From NCBI GenBank assembly GCA_009787625.1, contig WQSX01000002.1, positions 1 through 64,000 of the forward strand: a stretch of DNA of 64,000 nt, read 5' to 3'. Made by a program: the position numbers and the translations under genes. Position 1 is the first letter of the stretch; each line of letters opens with the position of its first letter. Positions 8,358-18,300 of this stretch are shown here, in pieces. The stretch is from Oscillospiraceae bacterium. Lineage in GTDB: Bacteria > Bacillota > Clostridia > Oscillospirales > Oscillospiraceae. The notes beneath the pieces are model-generated. The model did not search any database. It saw nothing but the letters and a program-made list of their open reading frames with translations, and was not told the origin of the DNA.

Positions 8358-11042
8358 ATGACGCCGATGATGCGGCAGTATCTGGAAATTAAAGACAGAA
8401 ATCCTGACAGCATTCTTTTCTTTCGCCTTGGCGATTTTTATGAGATGTTCGGCGAAGATGCAAAGGTTGCTTCGCAGGCCCTTGACATAGTTCTTACCAC
8501 GCGCGATAAATCGGAAAACCTTGAAGAGCGCACACCCATGTGCGGCGTTCCGTACCACAGCGCCGAATCATACATTGCAAAGCTTATTTCAAAAGGCTTC
8601 AAGGTCGCAATTTGTGAGCAACTTGAGGATCCAAGCCAAGCAAAAGGGATTGTTGCACGCGATGTTGTACGTGTTATCACACCGGGAACGCTCATGGAAT
8701 CGTCAATGCTCGACGAGAGTAAGTCAAATTTCCTCTGTGCTGTCTATCTCGGAGAAGTGTCTGCCGCCTGTTTTTCTGACCTATCGACAGGCGAAATATC
8801 CGTAACTGAATTTTTGGACGTAGATTTGCGGCATATTGAAAATGAACTGGCTTCATTTTCTCCCACCGAGGTTATTTTAGGCGGAGATCCCGGCATGGTG
8901 AATACGCTGGCAGAGCGTATGAATGCGCGGTTTTCGTCTCTTGTGCAGTGCGATGGCGCACGGTTCAATGAGGAGAATGCAAAGATTGCAGGTGAACATT
9001 TCTTGGGTGTTTCGGAAAACACCGGGAGTGGGACGTCGAGGACGCCGTCCCCTACGAGCGCATTGCTAAATGGTGTGGTGTCCCCCATGGGGGTTGCTGT
9101 TGGTGCGCTTTTTTCTTATCTTGTTGATACGCAAAAGACTGATATATCGCATTTGAAATCGCTTCGCTACAATAATGACTTTGCGCTTATGGAGATGGAT
9201 ATAAACACCATGCGGAATTTGGAGCTTGTTGCATCTCTCAGAATCGGTGATAAGCGGGGGAGCCTTTTAGGTGTGCTCGACCAAACAAAAACACCTATGG
9301 GACGGCGACTTATCCGCAATTGGACTTTACGGCCGCTCCTTCAAGTTGCACATATTATGCGTCGCCAAAGTGCTGTTGATGAGCTTTATCGCAGTACCGT
9401 TGCTCGTGGCGAAATAACTGTTTCCCTTAGAAAGATCGGCGATATGGAGCGGCTTATAGGGAAAATCGTGTTTGGTAACGCGGGTTCGAGAGATATGAAA
9501 GCACTCTCCATGTCAATCTCAGCTCTGCCTGATATTTTAGCGCAGCTTGCGCCCATGAAATCCGCCCTGCTTAGCCAAAGTGCAACACTTGATAGTCTCT
9601 CCGACATAGCTGAGAAGATAGATTTTACAATTAAAGACGACCCGCCGTTTTCTGTGCGTGAGGGCGGATTTATTAATGATAGTGTAGACACTGAGCTTGA
9701 CCGCCTGCGCTCACTGCTGCATAACAGCTCCGAAGCGCTCACTGCAATTGAAACAAGAGAGCGCGAGCGCACGGGCAAAAAACTGAAAATTGGGTATAAC
9801 AAAGTTTTCGGCTATTACATCGAAATCACGCGCTCAATGTCTGAAGATGTGCCCGACGATTACATTAGAAAACAAACACTGACTAACTGCGAAAGGTTTA
9901 TTACCCAAGAACTCAAAGAGCTTGAAGCAGAGTTATTGACCGCAAAGGACAAAGTCACCACGCTTGAATATAATCTATTTGAAAAACTCCGCTCAGAGGT
10001 TTCGGCGCAAGTGGGGCGTATACAAGAAACAGCAAGAATAATCGCCGAACTCGATGTTTTCTGCTCGCTTGCCCACGTCGCTGTCACGGGCAACTATGTT
10101 ATGCCCGAAGTCGACGCTTCAGGGGTTATAAACATCAAAGATGGCAGGCACCCTGTTGTTGAGGTTATGAACCAGAGTTCACTCTTTGTGCCAAACGACA
10201 CATTTTTGGACAAAGGCGACTCCCGAACATCCATAATCACAGGCCCAAACATGGCCGGTAAATCGACATATATGCGCCAAACCGCCCTCATTGTGCTGAT
10301 GGCACAGATGGGCTCGTTTGTACCTGCAAGCTTCGCTCAAATCGGCATAGTTGACAGAGTTTTCACAAGGATTGGCGCATCAGACGACCTAGCCGCAGGG
10401 ATGTCAACGTTCATGGTCGAAATGACTGAGGTCTCCGATATTTTGTCAGATGCAACTTCGGCATCGCTCCTAATTCTCGACGAAATAGGGCGCGGCACTT
10501 CAACCTATGACGGAATGTCCGTTGCCCGCGCTGTTTTGGAGCATTGTGCCGATAGGAAAAAGCTAGGCGCAAAGACCATGTTTGCAACGCATTATCACGA
10601 GCTTACAGTTTTAGAAGATGAGATTGACGGCATAAAAAACTACAATATCTCTGCCAAAAAGCGCGGCGACGAGATAATTTTCCTGCGCAAAATTGTCCCC
10701 GGCGGTGCAGACGACAGCTATGGTATCGAAGTTGCAAATCTGGCAGGCGTTCCCGACAGTGTGATTAAACGCGCAAAGGCAATTTTGAAAACGCTGGAGA
10801 GCATGGGTGAGGGCAAGGGTGGAAATAAAAGAATGGGTTCATCGCATGAAGATAAACCAGAAAATGTCGGCAAAGGTATCGAAAAAAGTAATTCGTCAAC
10901 AAAATTTGCCGATTCGGGGCAATTTTCCATGCTCGACATGGGCATAAGCGAAGTAGCAGAAAAACTTCGTTTAACCGATTTAAACACACTAACACCCCTT
11001 GAGGCGCTTAGTTTGCTTTTTGAGCTGAAGAAGAAATTGTAG
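8358..11042 (+). CDS. mutS: DNA mismatch repair protein MutS
   Basis: Mismatch-recognition ATPase of 894 residues, slightly longer than the usual 850-870. The mismatch-binding N-terminus shows TPMMRQYLEIK and the FFRLGDFYEMF motif with the wedge Phe. Connector, lever and clamp regions follow. The ATPase has Walker A at 629-636 (GPNMAGKS), Walker B (LLILDEIGRGTSTYDG) and the FATHYHEL segment. Two unusual stretches are visible. Residues about 225-235 (GSGTSRTPSPT) are encoded by a palindromic repeat within the connector domain, and residues about 815-855 form a Gly/Lys/Ser-rich linker. An AGGAGG site precedes the ATG. lgt follows 10 bases downstream. No mutL is present in the window. Confidence 0.97.
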   Translation: MTPMMRQYLEIKDRNPDSILFFRLGDFYEMFGEDAKVASQALDIVLTTRDKSENLEERTPMCGVPYHSAESYIAKLISKGFKVAICEQLEDPSQAKGIVARDVVRVITPGTLMESSMLDESKSNFLCAVYLGEVSAACFSDLSTGEISVTEFLDVDLRHIENELASFSPTEVILGGDPGMVNTLAERMNARFSSLVQCDGARFNEENAKIAGEHFLGVSENTGSGTSRTPSPTSALLNGVVSPMGVAVGALFSYLVDTQKTDISHLKSLRYNNDFALMEMDINTMRNLELVASLRIGDKRGSLLGVLDQTKTPMGRRLIRNWTLRPLLQVAHIMRRQSAVDELYRSTVARGEITVSLRKIGDMERLIGKIVFGNAGSRDMKALSMSISALPDILAQLAPMKSALLSQSATLDSLSDIAEKIDFTIKDDPPFSVREGGFINDSVDTELDRLRSLLHNSSEALTAIETRERERTGKKLKIGYNKVFGYYIEITRSMSEDVPDDYIRKQTLTNCERFITQELKELEAELLTAKDKVTTLEYNLFEKLRSEVSAQVGRIQETARIIAELDVFCSLAHVAVTGNYVMPEVDASGVINIKDGRHPVVEVMNQSSLFVPNDTFLDKGDSRTSIITGPNMAGKSTYMRQTALIVLMAQMGSFVPASFAQIGIVDRVFTRIGASDDLAAGMSTFMVEMTEVSDILSDATSASLLILDEIGRGTSTYDGMSVARAVLEHCADRKKLGAKTMFATHYHELTVLEDEIDGIKNYNISAKKRGDEIIFLRKIVPGGADDSYGIEVANLAGVPDSVIKRAKAILKTLESMGEGKGGNKRMGSSHEDKPENVGKGIEKSNSSTKFADSGQFSMLDMGISEVAEKLRLTDLNTLTPLEALSLLFELKKKL
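9030..9055. repeat. Repeat family A variant inserted in mutS
   Basis: Stem GGGACG/CGTCCC with inner CG/CG pairs and an AGGA loop, followed by CTAC. The same structure with one compensated base pair occurs at 15308-15333 in mfd. Read in frame in mutS it gives GSGTSRTPSPT. Confidence 0.7.
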
Positions 11043-11052
11043 GGGTGGACTT

Positions 11053-11868
11053 ATGCATCCGATACTATTCACAGTTCTTGGCAGAACTATAACAAGCTAT
11101 GGCGTACTCGTTATATTAGCGACGGCTCTAGCGTGGCTCATTGTTGCGCTCTTGACTCGCAGGAAAATCAAAGATATCGGACTCGTTTTTCTGATGTGCA
11201 TTGCCGGTGGCTTTGTGGGTGTGGTTTTGCTCAGACCAATTATGCGAATACCTGCGATAATTGCGAATTGGCAGTATCTTACCCAGTTTGGGATTGAGGG
11301 GTTTATAGGACATGTCTTTGGCGAACTTGTTTTTTACGGTGGGCTTATAGGCGGCATAATTGCAATGGCACTCTTTTGCCGTGGATTCAAAATCCCAATA
11401 CTTCCAATCGCAGACGTTTTTGCTCCTGCTTTAGCGGTGGCGCACGGAATTGGCAGAATAGGTTGTTTTCTGGGCAGTTGTTGCTACGGCATCGCTGTAG
11501 ACGCATCACACCCCTTTGCGGTTGTGTTTCCCAAACATGCTCTGAGCGCTCCGCCGGGAGTGCCTTTGCTTGCGGTTCAGCTTATAGAAGCTGCGTGTCT
11601 ATTTTTGATTTCCGCAATTCTCATAATTGTATACAAAAAAGGCACACTCAAAGGGCTTACAGTGTGCCTATATGGAATACTCTACTCGATAACCCGTTTT
11701 GTGTTGGAATTCTTCCGAGGAGATCTTCACCGTGGAATATACGGCGGCCTCTCAACCTCGCAGTACATTTCAATAGTGCTGCTTATCGGGAGTGTCGTTT
11801 TGCTTTGGCTTATAGTGAAGCAGAGCAAAAGACAGGGGGACGGTTCCTACTTAAGCAACATTTCGTAG
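11053..11868 (+). CDS. lgt: Prolipoprotein diacylglyceryl transferase
   Basis: Polytopic membrane enzyme of 271 residues that attaches diacylglycerol from phosphatidylglycerol to the lipobox Cys of prolipoproteins. Several hydrophobic helices are visible, with the Lgt signature HGIGRIGCFLGSCCYG in the middle and ILYSITRFVLEFFRGD near the end. Substrates in this window include the PrsA-like lipoprotein and the OB-fold lipoprotein at 29254. A GGGGTGG site overlaps the end of mutS. The last residues (about SKRQGDGSY) are encoded by a family B repeat and are not part of the enzyme core. The 3' end overlaps the convergent ABC permease gene by 22 bases. Confidence 0.96.
   Translation: MHPILFTVLGRTITSYGVLVILATALAWLIVALLTRRKIKDIGLVFLMCIAGGFVGVVLLRPIMRIPAIIANWQYLTQFGIEGFIGHVFGELVFYGGLIGGIIAMALFCRGFKIPILPIADVFAPALAVAHGIGRIGCFLGSCCYGIAVDASHPFAVVFPKHALSAPPGVPLLAVQLIEAACLFLISAILIIVYKKGTLKGLTVCLYGILYSITRFVLEFFRGDLHRGIYGGLSTSQYISIVLLIGSVVLLWLIVKQSKRQGDGSYLSNIS
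11826..11847. repeat. Repeat family B, half copy forming the lgt tail
   Basis: It carries AAAGACAGGGGGACGGTTCC but lacks the CTGTCTTG right arm. Read in frame it encodes KRQGDGS at the end of Lgt. Confidence 0.7.
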
Positions 11869-12638
11869 TTATAGTTCCTGACTGCCGACTTCATCATTAC
11901 AAAAGCAACAATTCCTAATAATGCAGCTATTATCAGTAGAATCCACGCGTTTAGCATCATTAGTCCTGTGAATTGGCTTGCCGCTAGTAGTATTATCGGT
12001 AGTGTTATAAGTCCTGCTTTTTGGAATGCCTCTTCCATTGACTGTGCTTTTGCGGATATTTTCGATGTGATGGTAACGGCAAGAAGTGTGAGTGCCGGAG
12101 CTACTAGGAAAACAGTTATATACCAGTTTACTCCGGGTAACATTAAGCTTCCGAACATGAAGTAAATTAAGGTTTGGCTGACAAGTAGGTACGCAATGAA
12201 AGTTCCGACGGTGGCAATCATCGACAGAAAAAATGCTGAAAGTACCTTCGATGAAAAGATTTCGCGCAGTGACAACGGGCTGTAGAGCAGTGTTTCAAGG
12301 GTGCGTTTTTCCTTTTCGCCAACAAACGATGCGGTTGCCATTGCTGTGGTTGCAATGACGGGAATCATCAAAAAGAACGCCGGAATTATGCTGTTCAGTA
12401 CAAAAGACAAAATCGTAAGGCTCATATCCGTTTCGCCTACAATACCCGGCATTACGCCGAGTAAATCGCCGAAGTCGCCCATATCTTCAGGGGTAAAGTA
12501 CATGATTGCAATGAATAGCGCAGGAAAGGCGACACCGAACATTAGCGCAACGATGACGATTGACACGATATTCCCCTTTGTTGTTTTAAAGAAACGCAAA
12601 TCCTTTTGGATTATGGCTTTTTGCATAGAACTTAGCAT
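11847..12638 (-). CDS. ABC-2 type transporter permease
   Basis: Membrane subunit of 263 residues with about six hydrophobic segments. The GEKEKRTLETLLYSPLSLREIFSSK segment is the conserved cytoplasmic loop of the ABC-2 permease family. It pairs with the ATPase encoded just upstream (97-base gap) to form an exporter whose substrate cannot be told from sequence. The start was placed at the ATG that follows a GGAGG at 12648-12652. An upstream in-frame ATG would add 18 residues but lacks a ribosome site. The stop codon lies inside the 3' end of lgt on the other strand. Confidence 0.88.
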   Translation of the reverse strand: MLSSMQKAIIQKDLRFFKTTKGNIVSIVIVALMFGVAFPALFIAIMYFTPEDMGDFGDLLGVMPGIVGETDMSLTILSFVLNSIIPAFFLMIPVIATTAMATASFVGEKEKRTLETLLYSPLSLREIFSSKVLSAFFLSMIATVGTFIAYLLVSQTLIYFMFGSLMLPGVNWYITVFLVAPALTLLAVTITSKISAKAQSMEEAFQKAGLITLPIILLAASQFTGLMMLNAWILLIIAALLGIVAFVMMKSAVRNYNYEMLLK

Positions 12639-12735
12639 TTTGTATGTCCTCCGATATATCTTTTTTGTCAGTGAAATGTAATTGAAAATCACCTTGAGAT
12701 TGTGATAGACGTGTTCGTTTATATTGCTTCACCGA

Positions 12736-13629
12736 TTACACAAGTAGTGAAAAGTAAATTTCTTCGACTGATGCTTTTTCTGCCGAAATATGATAGAGAT
12801 TTCCGCCATTATCGACTATCGATTTTACGATGTTTGGAATTTCATCGTCTGAATCTACGTCGATGGTGTACGTTTGCTCGTCTAACTTCTCTGCGTTCAG
12901 AGAGTCGGGGATTTTGTCTGCCTCAATTTTTACATGACTCCCCGCAAACACTAGCTCGCGTAACTCTTCTAGGGTTCCGCTTGCAAGCAATATTCCGTTA
13001 TCTATCAAGCCGTATGATGAGCAGACATCTTGTGCGTAACGAAGTTGGTGTGTACAGAGGAAAATTGTCGTCCCCTCATTTTTCGCTAAATCCTTGATTA
13101 TTTTATTAACGTTTAGTGCACTTTCGGGGTCAAGTGCCGCAGTTGGTTCGTCCAGAAACAGGATTTTTGGCCTGTGAATCATGGCGCGGGCAAGCGACAG
13201 GCGTTGGCGCATACCTGTTGAGTAATCTCCAAGCTTGCGGTCTTTTGCATCTGTAAGCTCCAGTTGTTCTAAAGTGCTTAGCCCTCTTTTTCTGCTTTCC
13301 GTCTCCGTCAGCCCAAAAACTTTTCCGTAGAATATTAGGTTTTCAATGCCTGTAAGGTTTCCATACATTTGGGCGTGTTCTGTGACAACGCCTGCGATAG
13401 CATGGACATCGACGGGATCTTTTGCGGGGTCGAACCCAAAAACTTCGCAAACACCGTTGGTCGGCGCAAGTGTTCCGTTGAGAAGTTTTACCGTCGTTGT
13501 TTTTCCCGACCCATTTGGACCTAGAAAGCCAAACACTTCGCCCTCATCTATGCTCACGCTGATACCGTTGACTGCAAGCTTTCCGCTGTCGTACTTTTTC
13601 ACCAGATTTTCCAGTTTTACTGCACTCAT
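12736..13629 (-). CDS. ABC transporter ATP-binding protein
   Basis: Nucleotide-binding subunit of 297 residues. Walker A is at about 38-46 (GPNGSGKTT), the signature motif is STGMRQRLSLARA, Walker B is ILFLDEPTAALDPES, and the switch His lies in CTHQL. A C-terminal accessory domain of about 80 residues follows. This layout is typical of ABC-2 exporters of the antibiotic or Nat/CcmA type. It is transcribed with the permease gene downstream. A GGAG site lies 6 bases before the ATG, and a promoter with a perfect TATAAT is upstream. Confidence 0.93.
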   Translation of the reverse strand: MSAVKLENLVKKYDSGKLAVNGISVSIDEGEVFGFLGPNGSGKTTTVKLLNGTLAPTNGVCEVFGFDPAKDPVDVHAIAGVVTEHAQMYGNLTGIENLIFYGKVFGLTETESRKRGLSTLEQLELTDAKDRKLGDYSTGMRQRLSLARAMIHRPKILFLDEPTAALDPESALNVNKIIKDLAKNEGTTIFLCTHQLRYAQDVCSSYGLIDNGILLASGTLEELRELVFAGSHVKIEADKIPDSLNAEKLDEQTYTIDVDSDDEIPNIVKSIVDNGGNLYHISAEKASVEEIYFSLLV

Positions 13630-13701
13630 TTATGGCTCCTTCACTTATGTAGACACTGACTTTGCACTATCAAATGCCACCTAGTATTTATTCTGTAATC
13701 A

Positions 13702-13731
13702 ATTATAACAGGAAACAAAGTCACTTTTCAA
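13702..13731 (-). promoter_or_regulatory. Promoter of the ABC-2 exporter operon
   Basis: TTGAAA, an 18-base spacer, then TATAAT on the minus strand, about 70 bases before the ATPase start. Confidence 0.55.
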
Positions 13732-13815
13732 TCAACTTGTGGTTGACTTTTCCAAAAAAAGTTAACCCTTGGTAAATCGCACGGGCTTTTCGTTTTGGCG
13801 CTGAGAAAAATTAAA

Positions 13816-13847
13816 CGGAAGAGGCGAGATTTGTACCGCCTCTTCCG
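13816..13847 (-). terminator. Rho-independent terminator of the PrsA-like gene
   Basis: Perfect 11-base stem CGGAAGAGGCG with a 10-base loop. On the minus strand it is followed by TTTAATTTTT, directly after the PrsA-like gene. Confidence 0.8.
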
Positions 13848-13865
13848 CAAGTTTGTAAATTGCCG

Positions 13866-15119
13866 TTATTCTTCGAGCCAAGCGAAAATTCTCGCTAGGT
13901 CTATAGATTGATAAAGCTCAGAGAACACGGGATTCATCTCTTCACGCCACTGCTGCATAACTGTCGGGAAGTTATCAGAAGCCGCAACTTGGCGAAGTGT
14001 GTGTGCCATTCCTTGAGATATAATTGAGATAGGTACAGCATCAAGATCCACAGGGAGTCTGAGAATAATGTGGTATCCATGTGAAGTCTCGACAATTTCA
14101 CTCATCTCTCCGTAAGTCAGTTCCAGTGCTGCGCTTGAGAATGGTTCAACCATATCCCAGGGTTGAAACAGATACCCTCCAGGATTAGTCAAACTGCCGG
14201 GGTCTTCACTGTACTGAAGCATTAGCTCCGTAAAAAAGTCCACAAAATCATCGTCTTGAGCCCGAGGCAATAGTCTCTCATAGATTTCATCAATAGCTTC
14301 ACGAGCAGAGTTATCCTCTGTAGACATAATTAAAATATGCCTTGCCATCATAAATCCCTCTCTGGTAGCAAACTCTTCAGCAATCTCATCAGATAAATCC
14401 ACCCCAAATTCGCCATAGAGCGTATTTAGTATGGGGGTGACTAATCTTTCAGTAGTTATAACGCGCTCAAACGTCTCAAAGTCATAAAAACCATACTCAA
14501 TTCTCAATGCTTGTGTGAAATTTTCAAAAGAGCCGTAATGGTCAAATACAATCTGCATCTCTTCGTTTAGCCTGTCAAGCTCGTCCTCTGCAATCGCAAT
14601 ATTTAAAGTCGATGCTCCGTGTCGGTAAAGCAGAAGTGTCATTGCGCTCTCTGTCGCCAGCTCCAAAGCCATTACTGCAAGTGTCTCATCACCGTGTACA
14701 ATTTCAGACCAGTCTACAGGATTTTGAAAAAAGCCTGTGAAGTTTGAAATTGTGCTGTAGATATGTGAGTAAAGCTCAGCCCATGTGATATGATCATCTC
14801 CTGCACTTATCATAATCGCATCTCTGTCAAAAGTTGTCATAGCTTCTTCCAAATTAGCCGCAACTCGTTCTGAGTGGTTAGTTACAAAGCCATCTGCGTC
14901 CGCTGATGGGTCATCGTCTGAATCTACTACCTCTGACGGCACATCTTCATCCCCATTCGATTCTATGTCAGCCCCGTCATCACATGCTGCAAGTGAAGCA
15001 AAGATTAGTGCCATACATAGAATCAGTGAAAGTATTTTAATTAAACTGAACATTGGTTTACCGCTTTTTAGGTGCTCCATTTCGCTTGGAGCCGCGTGTT
15101 TTTCTGCAAGTTTTTTCAT
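13866..15119 (-). CDS. PrsA/SurA-like peptidylprolyl isomerase lipoprotein
   Basis: The 417-residue protein has a hydrophobic segment (about 24-43) ending in a lipobox LAAC with Cys46, so it should be lipid-anchored outside the membrane. The preceding 22-residue N-terminus is long for a lipoprotein. An acidic linker and a helical SurA_N/PrsA-type region follow. Residues about 255-375 form a parvulin-type rotamase domain, visible from ARHILI, GGYLFQPWDM and TSHGYHIILRL. The family assists folding of secreted proteins. The outer ATG was chosen because GAAAGGA precedes it; the inner ATG at residue 23 has no ribosome site. A TATAAT at 15208-15213 (minus strand) may be its -10 box. Confidence 0.85.
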   Translation of the reverse strand: MKKLAEKHAAPSEMEHLKSGKPMFSLIKILSLILCMALIFASLAACDDGADIESNGDEDVPSEVVDSDDDPSADADGFVTNHSERVAANLEEAMTTFDRDAIMISAGDDHITWAELYSHIYSTISNFTGFFQNPVDWSEIVHGDETLAVMALELATESAMTLLLYRHGASTLNIAIAEDELDRLNEEMQIVFDHYGSFENFTQALRIEYGFYDFETFERVITTERLVTPILNTLYGEFGVDLSDEIAEEFATREGFMMARHILIMSTEDNSAREAIDEIYERLLPRAQDDDFVDFFTELMLQYSEDPGSLTNPGGYLFQPWDMVEPFSSAALELTYGEMSEIVETSHGYHIILRLPVDLDAVPISIISQGMAHTLRQVAASDNFPTVMQQWREEMNPVFSELYQSIDLARIFAWLEE

Positions 15120-15303
15120 TTAAGTGATTGTCCTTTCAAAACTCCTCAGATGCAGGTAGCGCTCATATGCAGTACATAAACCGGAGGATTGTCTTACTAC
15201 AGCCGATATTATAGCAGATAACACACGATTTGAGTAGCTTTTTTTATTTTGTTTACTTTTTGTCCTAATCTTTAGCTGTTTTTAGTGGGCAACTCTACGA
15301 ATT

Positions 15304-18300
15304 TTATGGGGCGTCGAGGACGCCGCCCCCCACGCTTTCCAAAGACGAAAGCGCGTATGCAAAACTTCGTACCAACTTTACCGCCTCGTCTACTACTGCA
15401 CCACCTGCGAGTTTTAATGCAACGGCGGGATCTGTGCCTGCGAGCACCTTTATACGCCCTGTAAAATCAGGCAATGCGTAAAGCGTAGAAATGCTCTCCA
15501 TGTTAAAGTCAGTTAGTTTAACACTCAACCAGCCCTCTTTTTGCGAAATTTCTGTAATGCCAATCTCTGATGCTTCTGCACGTAGCATTGCCACAGAGAT
15601 TAGCGTAAGAACTTGTTTGGGCGGATCGCCGTATCTGTCAACGAGCTCCTCAACCATGTCGTCATAGTCCTCTTGTGAGCGAATAAGTGCGATTCGTCTG
15701 TATACATCCATTCGCTGTTTAGCTGACGGGACGTATTTATCGGGAATTCCGGCAGAGACGTTGATGTCTGCAACGCACTCAATCTTCTTGGGCGCTTTTT
15801 CGCCTTTTTCCTCTAAAACAGCCTCTTCAAGCAGTTTTAAATACATATCATATCCAACGCTTATCATATGCCCCGACTGCTCGGAGCCGAGCAAACTGCC
15901 CGCACCCCTTATTTCAAGGTCACGCATCGCAATCTTAAAGCCTGAATTAAACTCTGCAAATTCCCTGATTGCAGTGAGCCGCTTCTCCGCAATCTCGGAG
16001 ATCGCCTTACCCTGCCTGAAGGTGAGGTATGCGTATGAGCGGCGCGGTGAACGACCGACACGTCCTCGAATTTGGTGAAGCTGTGCAAGTCCCAGCTTGT
16101 CAGCATCCTCGACTATCAGGGTGTTTACATTCGGAATATCAATGCCGGATTCGATAATTGTTGTGCAGACAAGCACCTGAATTGTACCATCAATCATCTG
16201 CTCCATCACTTCACTGAGATGATCCTCGTCCATTTGTCCGTGCGCCACGCCAATCCGCACACCCTCTAGCAACCCTGCGAGCCTGCCTGCTTCTCGTTCA
16301 ATTGATTCCACCCTATTGTGCAGATAATAAACTTGTCCGCCGCGGTCGATTTCACGCCTTATGGCATCGCATAAAATGTCGTAATCATGTTCCATGACAT
16401 AGGTTTGGACGGGGCGGCGGCTCTGCGGAGGTTCCTCAATTGTTGACATGTCTCTAATTCCCGATAGCGCCATGTTGAGTGTTCTGGGAATCGGTGTGGC
16501 GGAAAGAGTTAGAACATCTACTTTCTTTGAGATTGACTTTAGTTTTTCCTTATGCGACACCCCAAAACGTTGCTCCTCGTCAACCACCAAGAGTCCGAGT
16601 TTTTTAAACTCAATATCTTTCTGCAAAAGCCTGTGAGTGCCTATAATAAAATCAACGCTTCCGTTTTTAATATCACGCAGAGCAGTTCGCATCTGTGCAG
16701 GAGTTCTGAAACGACTGAGAACCTCGATGTTTACAGGATAGCCGGCGAAGCGGCGCATTGATGTAACGTAGTGTTGCTGTGCCAGAACCGTTGTCGGAAC
16801 TAAAATTGCCGCCTGATAGCCGCTGAGAATACACTTCATTATGGCACGCAGGGCGACTTCGGTTTTTCCATAACCCACATCACCGCAGAGAAGCCTATCC
16901 ATAGGAACTGATTTTTCCATGTCCTCTTTTATCTCTTTTGTACTTTTGAGCTGGTCATCTGTCTCCTGATAACCGAACTTATCTTCAAACTCGGCTTGCC
17001 ACACTGTATCTTTCGCAAACGCCCTGCCTTCAATACGTTGACGCTCCGCATACAACTTTATGAGTTCTTTTGCCATCTCTTTTGCGGCTTTTTTCGCACG
17101 TGTTTTCGCCTTGATCCATTCTGTTCCGCCCAGCTTTGAGAGCTTTGCACCAACTGCCTCTTCGCCGCCACCGATGTACTTTGCCACCATATCAAGCTGA
17201 GTCGTAGGAACATAGAGCGAATCTGTACCTGCGTATGCGATTTTGATGTAATCCTTGTCCACATCGTCAACACGTAACTTGAAAAACCCAACAAAGCGAC
17301 CGATTCCGTGCGTGTCGTGAACAACAAGGTCGCCTTGTGCAAGATCTGAAAAACTCTGCAACTTCTCACGCGTAGTCTTTTGTTTAGCCTTTTTGACTTT
17401 TCTAACTACTTGTGGTTGCGCTACAATCTGCCCCTCGGTGACAATCGCAAGGTTAATAGATGGATATTCCACACCCGCTGAAAGTTCACCGATGGCTATT
17501 GCACACTGCCCCTTTTCGGGCAAATTATGCAGTGCGCTGTCGAGACTCGACGAAATCTCACGCTCTTCAAGGTACTCGCGCATACGGTCTGCCCTGCGCC
17601 TGTCTTGGCATAAAATAACAGTTCTAAAGCCCGATTTTATGTAATGAGCGACTTCGGACGATGCCGTTTCAAGACTGCCGCCGTAAGACGGAAGCCGTTT
17701 GGCGTCCATGCTGATCATAACTTTTGGCGTGAGCGGATATGAGCTGCTCGCAAAGCTGTCGGTCATAACAGTTGGGAATTTATTTAAATTTAGCAGTAGT
17801 CCTGCCCAGTCCTCAGAAAAGCGGACAAGACTGCTTTCAAGTACGCCCGCTTCGAGTAGTGTGACACTGTCTGCTCCGAGCATTTTAAGATAACTATCGG
17901 CACGTTCCGTCACACGTAGCGGCTCGCAGATTACAACAATCGTATCGTCTTGAAGATAATCGAGCGGTGTTGACATTGGCGAAATCAACTCAATGTACCT
18001 GTCGGCGGTTGTAAACCCTCTATCTTCATTGAGCCTGTCAATGTCGGCTGTGAGGTTTTTGAGTAGCTCAGGCGAAGTTGTGCTTCTTGCTTCAAGTCTT
18101 GCATGATACTCTTCAAGCTCTTTGGCTAGACCCTTTGCACCTTCGCCGCCTGCGCCACTATAAAGTGACGGCAACGCTTCAGCAACCGGAGCGATTTGCG
18201 CTTCGCTGAGTGGTTCGGTTCTACGCTGTGTGGATATATCAAAAAATCCAATGGCATCAATTTCATCGCCAAAGAACTCGCAGCGTACAGGTTCATCATG

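Noticed and set aside
13630-13865. Small gene between the ABC exporter and the PrsA-like gene
   Set aside because: Only a promoter and a terminator are visible; no frame with a ribosome site.
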